From Onchocerca volvulus (Eukaryota; Nematoda; Chromadorea; Rhabditida; Onchocercidae): a stretch of DNA of 64,000 nucleotides. The DNA lies in NCBI GenBank assembly GCA_000499405.2, contig HG738137.1, positions 1,302,001 to 1,366,000 on the forward strand, written 5' to 3'. A program made the position numbers and the translations under genes. Positions 47,201 through 60,647 of the stretch are shown piece by piece (position 1 is the stretch's first letter; the number at the start of each line of letters is the position of its first letter). The notes beneath the pieces are model-generated. The model made no database searches. It was not told where the DNA came from and saw nothing but the letters and a program-made list of their open reading frames with translations.

Positions 47201-49480
47201 TATTGTCATTTGAATAGAAAAGATATAAAATAATTCTTATTAAGTTTCTAAAAGGAATTATATGAATTTTAAAAATTTAGGCATTCATTTTCTTTCTTTC
47301 ATGGAAGAACAAGAAAATCTTACTCGCAATCTATTTTTTTTTTTTGGTTTAGCTTTCATTACCCATTTTATCAATGATATAATGATAGATTTTAAGCATA
47401 TCTAAAAATGATAACAGCAGCAATTGCAGATTTTAAATACATTGAAATTATTACGACGAATGGAATTATGAAAGTGATGTGTTTATTGATGTATAATTTA
47501 TATTTACCATTTTGTTTGGATATTCAATGAATAATTAATAAACATTACTATCCTAAGAAGGATTAATGAAGCACAATAGATACATATGAAGTTTGCATTC
47601 CATTAAACGTTCCGTTATTTTTTTGAAACACTAAAGTTTTTTTAAATTTGAAGAAACAAAGTCATATCATTTAATCAGTGCTGAAATTTCTAAGAGCAGC
47701 AAAAATTAAATTGTTTGTGAATAGGATGAAATACTTCAGATAATAAAAAATTGGCACAAGCAAGGGAAAAATAATAAACAGAACGACCGATTTAAATATT
47801 AATGTATAAGCAAAAACTGCACCACCGAAATTGCTTCTTCAATTCTTTGTATATAAATTCTCTTTCACAGTTTATATCAGTAGTTATTCTCGGAATTCAA
47901 GTTCAAATAATTAATATCCGTGATATGAAAAATGTGGGAGGAAGAAAATATTTCATCACTTTATTTAATGATAAACAGAAAATAATGAAGCAGAAAACCG
48001 AATGGAATTTCATTTTTGATTTAAATTTTTAAGAATTTTGGTAATTGGTAATTTGCAATAAACATTTCAAATGATAAATTAATATCACATGGTGTTTATA
48101 TAGATATAGCTATCTCATTTGATGTACCAAATTATTTGATTGATATATTCATTAATAGTTTATATTTAAGAAAATTATTCAAAAATATTTAAATTAAAAC
48201 AAAAGATTAAGAAACAAAAATCAATCAACAAATCAATAATATTAAATATTATGCAAACATATGAAAATGTCGAATATTTCTTAGGGGAAAATGATTATGC
48301 AACTTACGGAAAAGGACTATTAAATTAATTAAATTATTTGTTAGGATAATTAGATTTTCATCATCATATTTAATCAATTTAACTTACGAAGAATGATCCA
48401 AAATCAAAGTTTTAAAGGGGGGAAGTGCTGGGAAAAAGAATGAGAAAAGCAAAAAGCAGAATGAGGAAAGAATGAAGTTAAACAACTGATGTATCGGAGA
48501 TTTTTCGAAAAAAATCTTAAATACATCGATTACTGTGCTGAATCGCTTTGAATTAATGAAAATAACTGCTGAATGATTCGTTTAATTTTATAACTTCAAA
48601 TCTACATTTACATATAATAAATGAACCTGGAATGAGAATTCAAATCGAAAAAAAAAAAAAAAGATAAATGTGAATGAAAATTTCCGTTTATATTGAAGCC
48701 AAACTAAAAAATGAATTATCGCATATTCCTCTGAAATCCGCTTCATAATAATTTTCATTCATTTTTAAATAACAGTTTAAGCGGATATGTCATGCATGGT
48801 CGCTTGTCAGTCATATTTTTAACTTTGTCAAATATAAAAAATTACGATTTTTTTTTCTGTCATTCTTTCATATTTTTTCTCCTCTTTCATTCAAAAACTT
48901 ATTAAACTAAAATAAGCTCTCGAATTAATAAATTATATTTGTAAAAAAAAAAAAAAAAAGAAAATGTAATGAGAAGAAAATTCATTTAAGAATAAAAAAA
49001 AATATTATAAAACAATAAATAACAAATAATAATGATAATAATAATAATAGTTGTAGCAATAAAAAGTAATAATAACAGCAATAAAAATAATTAAATAAAT
49101 AAGTAGTAAGAATTAAATGAATGAGGAATGAAATTGAATGAATTAAATCATTTAAAAAAGGAATAGAGAAGTTATTGAAAATGAAATAATATCAAATAAA
49201 TGAAGTCATAAAATCTACTCCAAACTGTGCTGTATATTCTTCTTTTCTTAAAAAAAGAAAAGATGAAAGAAAAAAACTTTTTTTTTCGATGATATTAATG
49301 TTTTGGATAATAATAACATTCTTGGAGAAATAGCCAAACAATATTACTGTTATTACAATGTATATATTGCATGTGTTCGGGCAATTTAAATATTCATTAA
49401 TTCTAAACAAAATGTTGTAGTTGGGTTGACAACAACATGGGTTATGCGTCCGTTGTTTACGGATCATTTATTTTGCTTAA
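44216..49480. other. gene-free AT-rich region
   Basis: The stretch is plain AT-rich DNA with simple repeats: GATA units at 46779-46797, A-runs near 46078 and 48645, AAT/ATA runs near 49022-49075. No exon pair with matching phase, RNA gene or long repeat could be supported. Confidence 0.45.
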
Positions 49481-49489
49481 TGGGTGACC

Positions 49490-49660
49490 GAATGAATCAA
49501 CATCGAAAGAGGGTAGTGATGACGATGACGATGACGATGATGAGGCTGATAATTATATCTCAAACCATCATGAATAAGGTTAGACAGGTAAATTGACCAG
49601 TACAATGACCCCCATCGACAAGTAATCAACTTCGTTAACAACGAAACATCGCTTGCTTAT
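49490..49660 (+). repeat. GACGAT microsatellite in a GC-richer patch
   Basis: GATGACGATGACGATGACGA at about 49517-49545 lies within a less AT-rich stretch. An open frame from ATG 49492 runs across it to a GT donor-like site but has no partner exons. Confidence 0.5.
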
Positions 49661-52600
49661 CTGAAGATAGAATTAATTAAAATTATGAAATGTTACAGCT
49701 CCAATCTCTTTCATTTCTCAAAAGCTTTAATCTGTGAAGGGAAATGTTGCCCAGGAAAGTATTTTAATGCATATGTGTATATGTGTCTATGTATATCCAT
49801 CCATCCGTATGTAATGAGAAAAATTTAAATAAATCAAAATTATTTTTAAATTTGAAAAATTTGCGGAATAAAATTTTTGAAATAAAATTAAAATATTAAA
49901 CATTAGAGAGACTCGATGTGAAAGCTTAACGAACTATATGTCATATATTTTCAGTTAAATGCTCGCGAAATATTCGGCAATTTCATTAAAATTCTATTAT
50001 TTCATATGATTAAATGAAACGAACAAATTTATTGTTATCGAAAATTTACATTTTGTGAAATAACTTAATTTAGTTGTTTGGCATAATGTAATATTTTCTC
50101 AGTGATGAAATGATGTCTGAATGGATGATAAGTGCTTACTTCAACGCTATCAACCAATTAAAATTTCATAAAAAGCTATTGTTAAGCATAAATAGACTGT
50201 TAAATTCATTATTTCAAAATCTTTAAGACTTGCGATAATTCTTAAAGAGCTAGCAGTTTGGGAATCTTCGAAATTGTAAACTGCAAACACTTAGAATTAA
50301 AAAGAAAAATATAATAATATTGGTGAATTTATTCAATCCTTATGAAAGAAAGTAAGGGAAAAAAATGATTTTTATGAACGAGCTAGAAGATAATTATAAT
50401 TAAATATATAATGATTAATTGTATGATAATTATAATTAAATAATTGCATGATAATTAAATATATATGAAATGATTAATTCCATTTTAAATCAAAAAGTTT
50501 TTTGATTAATTTGTGAATAAATAATATTCTTTAATACAGATAGAAAACGGAAAGTTATTGTTCATATTTCAATCATTTAGCAATGCTAATATTTCCAATT
50601 ATGAAATTAATGGAAATGTTTAGAATAAGAAATGAAGGAGAGATGGTAATGACAATAAACATTAAATTTGACTGCCATTGCATAAATCCTGCTAATGCTA
50701 CTATTGAAGGATACTGAATTGTAATGAGTAAACAAATTATAAGCCATTAAATAACAGCAAAATTAATTATTATATTATAAAACTTTTCAATATTTATTAA
50801 GGAGATGAGAGAAAAGTTTAATAATTAATTAGCTTTTTCATCATTAGTTCCTTTATTTTATGTTGCTTTTTTTTCCGACAATATTAAAAAGAATAAGCAA
50901 TTATCTTGCTGAGAAATAAAAAAAACAATGGGAAAACTTGCAGCAATTAATTATCTTAATTGTGATTTGGTAGGTTCCAATAAGTCATTTTCATTTTTAA
51001 TTTTTTCATTGTGCAGCTTCGTATTAAAAGTGGAAAGATTTATTACTTAAATAAATGCAATTAGAATATATTTATTTAAGCTTTCAAATCTACTTTGTAA
51101 ATGCAACAAATTTCAGATTTTGAATTATCGTTGTTTCTTTTTTTTGTAATTTAAATATCTAATAAATTAAGTGTTAACCAAATATTATTTCTTTAATTTG
51201 GATGTAACTAATCAGATTGTTCACAAAATACAGAGATAATTAATATATGAAATGTTTGAATAAAGAATAGAGTCAGTGACTCAATGTACACGATAGTAGA
51301 AAATAATGAAAACAATATATATCGAAGTACAATCGTATTCAAAATTTAGCATTTATTATTGCAAAGCAAATTAATTAGTAAAGTGTTATAATTTTCAGAC
51401 ATATAAACAAAGTAGCTTGACAAATTGATAATTCACCTTTTTTTTTTTCATTTAGCAATAGAAAACAATTACAATTTCTTTTTGGAATTTTAAGAGATTG
51501 AAGATTTTGCGATTTTAAATGTCTTTTATTCTGAACTATTATTGTTACTATATCCATTAAACAAATGGACGAATTAAATTAAATTACGAAATCTTTCCTA
51601 TTTCCTAAAAATCTCTAATTAAAAAGGAAATTTTAACTAAGAAATCATTGAAATGCATATATTTGATAATCAAATTTTAAAAATTTCGACTTTTTTCTTT
51701 GCAGATTATAACTAATAATCATTACTAGTCATTATTGCTAATCATTGTTGCTAAATAGATATCATTATTATCGAGCATATTACATTTTTGCTAATGATTG
51801 TTGAAAGATATAATTAAAAAACTATGCATTTGATTTTTTGTTAGACCAAAGGTGAAAATTAATGAGAAACCAAAGAATTAGGAAATTTGATGCAATTATC
51901 CATTCTTGTTATATTCATATTTTACTGCAAAGTTGTAAGTGAATTTAAAAACTGTTCAAATTTAAAGCCAAAGTTATTGATCAAAAATAAATGAAATTAG
52001 TAAAGTAATAATAGGATTTCAAAATTTATTGAAAATTCCGATTGCTGAAAATACTGAAAAAAATAAAAATAGACACGATTATTTAATTATAAAGTTATCA
52101 CAATTTTAGGAGGATAGATGAAAATCAATAAAGAAAGCGAAATTAATGAGAAGTAAGAAAATCATGTGTGAAATAAGCAAGTAAATCAAATAGTTTAAAA
52201 TGAGAGTGAATTTCAAAATGAAAAGCAAAACCTTCTAATTTTGAAATTTCAGGAAATCTCTGTGTTACTTTTTTTTTCCAAAGATTTTTTCATGAGCTCA
52301 CTTATTAACAAATACGATACTAAATTTTTTTAATATTTCAGCTATTTTTAACGAATCTTAAGGATTTTCCTCAATTTTTTCGCAAAAATTTTCTTAAATT
52401 TATTATTATGATATAATTATTATTATGAAGAAATTATTGCGACATACATCATATACTGGAAATAATTAACAAGAATGATGTGGAATAGAAAAAGATAATA
52501 TGATTTAAATACTGAAAAAATTTTTTTTCTTCACAAATGGATGAAATCAATTCCATCATCACTGATATCCCAAATATTTTCTAGATTATACGAATTTGAA

Positions 52601-52970
52601 TATTACCCAATGTGCATTCCGTAAATTTTCAATTTCATTCTATTCCCTCATCTTTGATTTCTTCTTCTATTAATTCTAATGTGAAAGAATTCTTGAGCAA
52701 GGAAAGCAAATTCCAAAAAGAAGTTTAGCATATACATATATTTTTGAATGACAGTAGTAAAGAATAGATTAAAAAATGTTTGTTAAAAATTATCTAAAAT
52801 TGATTTGAAATTTTAAGGAGATTTCTTTAATCTGTGTAACATGAATTTCTTCAGATCTTTTTCAAAATTAAACTTATCTCATTAATTAAACAAGACAATT
52901 AAAATTAAATTATCACTATCTTATTATTTTTATTTATTATTGTTTTTATATTTTACCCTTATTATTTATG

Positions 52971-53022
<52 letters not shown>

Positions 53023-53300
53023 TTATTTTTACCATTATTATTTATGATTATTATTATTAGTGGTATTAATATTATTTATTATTATTATTACCACCACAAA
53101 TTTTATAAAATAAAAAAATTGAAAAAAAAAATAAACCAGTAACTTAATTATCCGTCGAATATAATTAATTCTAAATTGAAAAATTTAAATCAGAATTTAT
53201 ACACTATAATTTGTCTAATTAGAAGGGAATACGAAGTGCTTTAAGATTTTGCAGAAGAAAACATCAGAACTCAAGAAATCGGAAACCTATTTACTGATTT
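49661..53300. other. gene-free AT-rich region with microsatellite
   Basis: The main landmark is (ATT)n at 52970-53020, flanked on both sides by near-identical copies of ATTATTTATGATTATTATTA (about 52960 and 53035). No gene is supported. Confidence 0.45.
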
Positions 53301-53689
53301 ATACAATTATACTACCAGCTTTGCAAAACAGTTGTCGAAGGTCAATGTTTATGATTATGTTATAATTGAATCCAGGATTGCACCATCATCAGTGTAAAAC
53401 AGTGTAAAACCGTAAAACAGCTAAAGACTATGTCTAAGCCGTATCGGTCATACAGTCGTATCTTTATGAAAAGATAGCAGACTGAATTAAATATGTGGAA
53501 AATTCTCTAATATAACTGATAAATGTAATTTGAAATGCAATTTCTAATTTAGTCGGACAATTTTCGTTTTCATTATTAAATCACATGTTTTCATATTTAC
53601 GCAACTTTTACTCAAGAAATTAAATACTGCATTTCATATTTGTTCCACTTGCAAGTTCATCTAAATATCAAGTGCCTTGTCGCAAACTT

Positions 53690-53910
53690 CCACAGACGTG
53701 CTAGATGATGCAAATTACTGGGAACCGGTACAGGAACAAGTGATTTATAAATTTCATCAAGCGAGTGTTTGAGTGCTCGAAGTTTTGCAACATGCAAACT
53801 TCGACCGTGCGGTATACGAATTTTCCTTAAACTTTAAACTAGACGGATTATTTTGCTGCGAATGACGGGAGGAGCCGAGATACTTCCAGATAGTACGTCG
53901 AAAATATAGC
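53690..53910. other. GC-richer island upstream of BRF1
   Basis: The segment around CCACAGACGTGCTAGATGAT, GGGAACCGGTACAGGAAC, CTTCGACCGTGCGGTATACG and GACGGGAGGAGCCGAGATAC stands out from the AT-rich flanks. All six frames are interrupted. It could be a regulatory element, a non-coding RNA or a decayed repeat. It ends about 0.7 kb before the BRF1 ATG. Confidence 0.35.
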
Positions 53911-54591
53911 CTTCCATTTGGAAATCTTATCTTTATTTCAGTACTTATCTACATTATTCTTTCTACTAATTTAAGAGATTTTTTAAAATTCATGTGAAAA
54001 CTGCAATCAATTTATTTATTGATCGTTAAATTTTTTTCCAGAATTTATATGATTATAATATTTTCAGAATCATATTCTTATTGAGAAGTAGCTTAAGTTC
54101 TCTTTTGAGGAACATGTTAATATAATGGCATTTGAAAATGAGGATGTTAAATAAAAAAAAAAAAAAAAAAAAAACTGTTATCAATTTAAGAACAATCCTG
54201 TCTAAGGTTCAAAATTTTTGTTGTAAAAAAGTCACATTTCATTATTTCTTCCATTTCGAGAAATAAGATAAGTCAAATTTGTCTAGATAGTTGATTGGTA
54301 AGACGGTATTTTAGATTTCCGTTCTTTTCGGGTTCGAATTCACCTAGTATGCGGTTGATTTACTATTCCTGTCAAGGTCAAGAATTTTGAAAGAATTTTT
54401 TCATATATCAAATATTCGGGAATCTGTTTTTCTTTGTTCGTTTATCAGTTTTTCATATGGAGCTATTTACAATAGTTTATGCTTGCTACTTTTCTATTAA
54501 TATTTCCGTTGATTGATTTGCAAATTTTTAATCAAAATCCGGATTTTCCCAATAATTAACAGGAATTTTTTCTCATCGTATTTTTTTTTGA

Positions 54592-57500
54592 ATGAACCGA
54601 AAGTGCCCAAATTGTGGTAGTTCGGAAATTGACGATGATTCGGCTCGTGGTGATTCCACATGTATGGGTTGTGGTACGGTATTGGAAGAGTCAACCATTG
54701 TTTCGGATGTGGCGTTTCAAGAAAATTCCGGTGGTGGTCATTCCTTAGTGGGTAAGTTGTTCGCCTTCATGGAATATCTGTAATATTTCCGGATCAGTTC
54801 GGACAATTTCAAAGGATAAGGGCATATAATTTTGCATGGTAAAAAAAAAAAAGAAAAAAGAAAAAAAGGATGATATAATATCAATTCATTGCTATCCAAT
54901 CTCAGTTTGCAATATAAATACAATATATTTGAAGTTGCTGTAATGTTTTATGCGATATTCAGGTCAATTTATTTCAAAAGAACGTGGTCAACCAACCAAC
55001 CTTTCTGGCGTACCCGGTTTATCACACCAGGAATCCCGGGAAATCACCTACTACAAAGGAAGGAAATTGATCGAAGAAGTAAGAAAATGATTGGATTAAA
55101 TAAATTGCATTTAAATCTTGAGTGATTACATCCCAGCATACTTTTGATTTATTGCATCAGTGCTTTCAGATAGCTTAAAATATTGGTGTATGTAAATTAG
55201 TAATTTATTTATTATTTTCTGTTTGTGAAATTTGTTGTAGTTATTGTTTGAAGAAATTAGTGAAAAGAGAAATCGAGTTTCATCAGTATTATATTCTATT
55301 GAATTTTATTAATGTTTTTTTCATATTTAACTTGTATTTACAGATAGCAAGTCAGCTGCGGATTAATCAGCACTGTGTTAACACAGCATTTAATTTCTTT
55401 AAAATGTGTGTTTCACGTAATTTTACTCGTGGACGTGTACGATCACACGTTGTAGCAGCGTGTTTATATATGACTTGTCGACTGGAAAATACCGCACATT
55501 TATTGCTAGATTTCAGCGATATTACTCAGGTACCTTCCATAGAATTTGCTCACCTAACCATCACCATTAAGATTCCATTGAAAATGTTCATCGAGAGTAA
55601 GAATCTTTCGATATTATATGATGTTTTTTGTTATTATTTCTGAAATAATCGGCTTTTCAACTCGACACTTCTCCGGTTTCAGATATAGCAGTCTGCCGGA
55701 AATGATTTTTATGATTTGCTACAGCTTCTGTAATAACTTTACTTCGTAAATTTCTTGTCATTTCATATCTTGATAACAATGTAAATCAAGGAATATTTCC
55801 TTTTTCTTTACGTTTACTGAAATTTTACAGGTTAATGTGTTCGATTTGGGTCGAACACTGAATTTTTTGACACGCTCGTTGAAAATTAATCTTCCAACGA
55901 CAGATCCTTGCATGTATATATTACGTTTTGCAGTTTCGCTCGATTTTGGTGCTAAACAAAAAGAAGTCAGTATTTTTGCAAAATTTTTATTATTAAGTTA
56001 AATTCCTTCATACGATTTAATTATGGCACAGTGTTAGCAGCAATTCATATGAGACGAATGATAGCTATAGTTTATGATTGTTGAGCTTCACACAACATTC
56101 TGATACAAATGGATTTTTACTTTTAAGAATTGGATTCAGGGAGATGCCGTTTTCTACTAACAACAATGAGTAGAATGGGGAAGGGAAAAGATGGAATTCT
56201 TGTACAAAGAAATTAGAATTTCAAAAATCTAATTCAAACTTGTTATTTTATGTTAAATCTATCATCTATTTAGCCTGCCGGAATTTTAAAGTTTTGAGTT
56301 CTTTTCAAAAACTTAGTCGAATAGTGAAGACATTTTCGTAGTAATTCTCAAATTTTAAATTTTATTATGATTAACTATCGCTTATTTTGATATTAACGTT
56401 TACTGTGATTGCTTCTGCAGGTGGTATCTTTAGCAGCCCGACTGGTACAACGAATGAAACGTGACTGGATAGCAACGGGAAGACGACCAAGTGGCCTTTG
56501 TGGTGCAGCATTATTGCTTGCAGCCAGATGCTACAATTTTAATCGAACGGTTGCCGATGTTGTACGTGTTGTGCATATCAGTGAAGCCGTTGTTAAGAAA
56601 CGTCTTGATGAATTCGGACAAACTCCGTCGAGCACGTTAACAATTGATGAATTTTCATCGGTGGATTTGGTAAGCCTCGATTTCTAGTGAAAAAGCATTT
56701 AATGTATTTTTCCTCTAAATTGTACTTTTCAAATAGCATGATTGATAAAAAAAAAAAAAAAAAAAAAAAAAAACCGTTTTCTTTCAGGAACACTGCGAAG
56801 ATCCTCCAGCATTTCGCGAATCACGTCGTAAAGCACGTGAGATACAATTGCAGAAAGAGGAGGAAGCACTGAGGAAGATAGAACTTGAGGTTTGTTGATA
56901 CATCTGAAAACTTAATAAGAAAAGGAATCCTTCAGTTTTCATTACAAATCTTTATTCTGACAGTTATATTGTGGACAACAAATATTAGGAGCTTGCTTAA
57001 CTGAAATGTGCTGTTTGTTCTTAATTCCTGAGAAGGCCTTGTACTATTCATAAGTACAATACTAAGTAAAGAAAGTTGCAGTTTAAATCAGTTATTCAAA
57101 TAGAATAGATATACTGTTATAGTTTTCTTAATTTCGAAATGCAAAATTAAGTTTCAGATGCCCCCAATGGAGGCGGAAGTTGAAAGAGCTCTTGAAAAGC
57201 GGCGGAAAGAACGTTTCAAACGAACACAATATGCACGAATGATGAGTGGTTCGTTAGGATCCGAATCAGATGAACTTACTCCAGCGGATGCTATAGTGCG
57301 AAATGAAATCGTTGATTTAGTCTTTTCTGCTGCAAGAAATGCTACTCCACTGTAAGTAAAACTCTTTTTTCTGCACTTTTTAAATTTTTTTCTGCTGAAT
57401 TACGTGATCTCGATCAACCAGTACGTTTAATATGGAGCATCGTTATAGATCCGATGCTGGCATGTCATCCACTTATGCACCTTCATTGGTTAGTCTTGGG

Positions 57501-60500
57501 ATAACACCATTTAAAAGCGAAATGGAATCGAGTACTGAAGCTAAAAGTGAGAAACTCAGCAATAATGGGGAACTTGATTTAGAGGGTAAAGTTTTTTCCC
57601 GATAATTGAGGTTTCAGTAAAGGATAATGTCTAGTTTTGGCTTTCAGCATCTCTTAATTGTGAAAGCTATGATAAATAGTGAGATAATCAATCTTAAACA
57701 CTTTTGAAAGACAGGATCAATTTTTACTCATATGTTATGTAAAATCTGCAATTACTTCTCGCTTGCAAAGTCTCTTCTTGTTGAATGATTGAACAGTTTT
57801 AAAAGACAGGACCAATTTTCAATCATATTTTGAATTTGTGAATTTTCCATGGAGTTATAATGTTATTGTAGGAATTGATGATGACGAAATTGATACATAT
57901 ATACTAACCAAAGAGGAAGTAGATTTGAAAACTCGTTTTTGGATGAAATTAAATGGGGAACATTTGAAAGAAATGGAGCGAAGGTAAAACTTGATTCGTA
58001 GTTATTTTGCTTAGCTTAAAAATAATGATATAATCAGCCTTAATTGAATAATAAAATTAAGAGAAATTATAAAAAAAGACTATCAAGATTCGAAGTAATG
58101 ACCACCACATGTTTGAATCTTCTCGACTTTCTACATAAAATTTCACAATCTTTCTAGAATATACACATATTTTTTTTTAGGCGTCATGAAAGGGAAGAAG
58201 AAGAACGTGAAAAGGATATTTCAACCAAAAAACGACGTCGAACAAATGGTATCCGTAAAAAAGAGCCTATCATTGCTGCAACTGCACAGGAAGCAATGGA
58301 AAAAGTTATACATGTAAATTTTTATAGGCAGAATTGTTTTTGTGATATTTTATTTCTCAAGAAAGCGACAAATATTAAATGAAACTATAGGGGGAAGGCT
58401 ATAAGAATCATATACAGAATCATTTTTAAGCAGTTCATTCCAAGATAACATTGCATTTCAAAATGAATTGGCAATTTGTCGAATAATTTCCCGTTTTTAA
58501 TACAGATTTTGCAAAATTGCAGGAAAAGAAACTTTCAAATAAAATAAACTACGATATCCTAAAAGAAATTGAGGATGCGGATGAAATTGTCATTAAATCT
58601 GAAATAGAGACTAGTGCAAGTGATCCAAAGGAAGAAACCAGTGGAATTATCGATCGCATGGTCTTTTTTTTTCCTTTTTCATTTTAGGTCTATCTTTTCG
58701 TAATTCATGCTTTCAAAAAAGAACGAATTGAATTAAGCGATTAGTACTTCCTAAAAATAGAAAAACTTCCCGTAAAATTTGATCTTCTGGAATTTCAGTT
58801 GAATGTTAGTTGCATTTCCCGGTCCTCATCATTATCACTGTTAATGGAGTTTTTTGGAATAAATTCAATTTTTTTTTCTTTAAATTTTGATCCTCCTTAC
58901 TTCTGTTTATAATAATCCATCTGATATCTAGCTTGGACTGAAAATCAACTAATAGGTTAGAAGTGGTCTTACAAAGTCAAAGTAAAATCAATAACAGATA
59001 TATTTTCAAGTGTTTATCTGGTGTCAGGATTTTTAAATTCAAGATGTTTTGCTTTCTTGGGATAAATTTTGAACCTGTTTGTTTCAGTTATTTAAGGATA
59101 GTAGAAATCTGACGTTGACAACAGGAAAAACTTTGAAAACTCGCAAATGTTTTCGGCCAAATGTCAATCTCGCAACGAAAAGAGCGGTTGAACAGACGAT
59201 TTCCGTAATAGCTGCATCAAATGTTGTTGAAAAAAATGACTGTCAGAAGGAAAAAGGTAAAATTAACGAAGTGTTTTTACATTTTGTGATTTTTTCTGTT
59301 CAAAGAAGTGATTCTGATAAAGGAAACATTTGTATGTTAGGAATCTCAATTTAAGTGAATTTTTGAATAGTACTGAAAAATGCATTAATAAGTAAGGAAA
59401 ACATTGTTTTTGAAGTATTGGAGTGCAGCAGTGTATTGAGAAACTGATTCCCATGAAGATAATTATGAGTTACAATTTGAAACTGCGAAGCTTAACGTAA
59501 TATATCATATTCCAGAATCTATGAAAGAATTATTTGAAACGAATGAGGAAGATATCTTACTTGCTGGCGGAATGGAGACAAACAAAAGGTAGTTAAAACT
59601 TGCTTATTTCGAACAAAAAGTGCTTGAAAATCCATTCACCCTTTTTTGATAAGTCGATGATATTATGTTATCTAATGCTGAAACATTTAGTTTTATTTAT
59701 AGAAAGTGGACTACAGTTCAGTATCAACCAACAAACGATAATATTAGTGCTACGACAACAGAAACTGGCATATCTTCTATTGGGATGGAGCGTTGTAACA
59801 TATCTACTTCACAGCATGAAATAGATGGAGTGGATTCTATCCAAGCTGGAACCTCTGATTCAAATACAGAGTTTCCGGACAGTGTTGGTTGCGTTATGAG
59901 AAAAAGGAAACCAAAGAAACCATATGTGGGAAGAAATTCCGAATCAGTTGATGTTAATTCTAAAAATGCCATTGTAGCTGAAGTAGTAAGCAATAGCTCA
60001 TCGGAAAAACCGAGAATGATTAAAACAAGATATGCAAAGATGCGGCCAAATTTGAAATCCATTCAAAAATCTGAGAAGTCTATCGGTCAAGATGGTCAAC
60101 AATCATCTTTAGCTGTTGTATCCGAGGTTCCACGAGAAACTAGCATCGAGGATGAGGGTAAGCAACAAAGGAAAGGAGATACAGAAGTCTCTTCAACATC
60201 TGCGAATTCAGGAATAGAAACCATAAGTGCTGAAGATGTTAGCAAAGAGTCACTGGCGCAAGATATGAGTAAAATTTGTTCCTCAAAAACGGAAATGACA
60301 ATTAGAAAAACAAGAAGTCGGTATCTGAAAATGAAACCCAACTTGCTGAAACGAGCCGAAATAAAATCAGGCAAGGTAATGTGAATTGCTAATTGAAATT
60401 AGAAATATTAGCAGGTATCGGCAAATGCAATATCTTAATTCGATGATTTTCTTTCTCAGTTCTAGAATTAAAAACTATCTGATGTTGACTGGAATGGTAG

Positions 60501-60647
60501 AGTCTCGTTCTTTCTTTTTAATTATTATTAATTATGCTTTTGCATATAACGGTATTTTTTTACTTAGGGATGCTCTTTTATCTTTTGCAGAAATTTCCTT
60601 GTTTCAGAAATCTTGAGAAATTGTTGGATTTTGCTTTTGAAGAATGA
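54592..60647 (+). CDS. BRF1: TFIIIB subunit BRF1 with long C-terminal extension
   Basis: BRF1 is the TFIIB-like factor that recruits RNA polymerase III to tRNA and 5S genes with TBP and BDP1. Exons: 54592-54751, 54963-55078, 55344-55529, 55831-55965, 56421-56669, 56788-56889, 57158-57351, 57422-57585, 57872-57983, 58181-58313 and 58523-58660 (563 residues), then 59088-59256, 59516-59588, 59703-60375 and tentatively 60591-60647 (886 in all). The zinc ribbon uses Cys 5, 8, 24 and 27. Two cyclin folds follow (about 90-180 and 185-275), with [16 protein letters not shown] and [17 protein letters not shown]. The BRF1-specific TBP-binding block is at 437-535 ([39 protein letters not shown]). The tail after 563 is Ser/Lys-rich with repeated basic PN(x)L motifs. 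Its joining donor, ATG|GTCTTT, is weak; reading through gives a stop at 58687, so a 571-residue short form is possible. Confidence 0.9.

Noticed and set aside
49192..49467. 91-codon minus-strand open frame with a Cys-rich start
   Set aside because: There is no splice or start context, it is AT-driven in its second half, and nothing matches a known family.
54275..54352. tRNA-like sequence with a GGTTCGAATTC B-box and an A-box-like TAGATAGTTGATTGG
   Set aside because: The acceptor stem does not pair and the T-stem pairs at only one or two positions, so it cannot fold as a tRNA. At most it is a degenerate tRNA-derived fragment.
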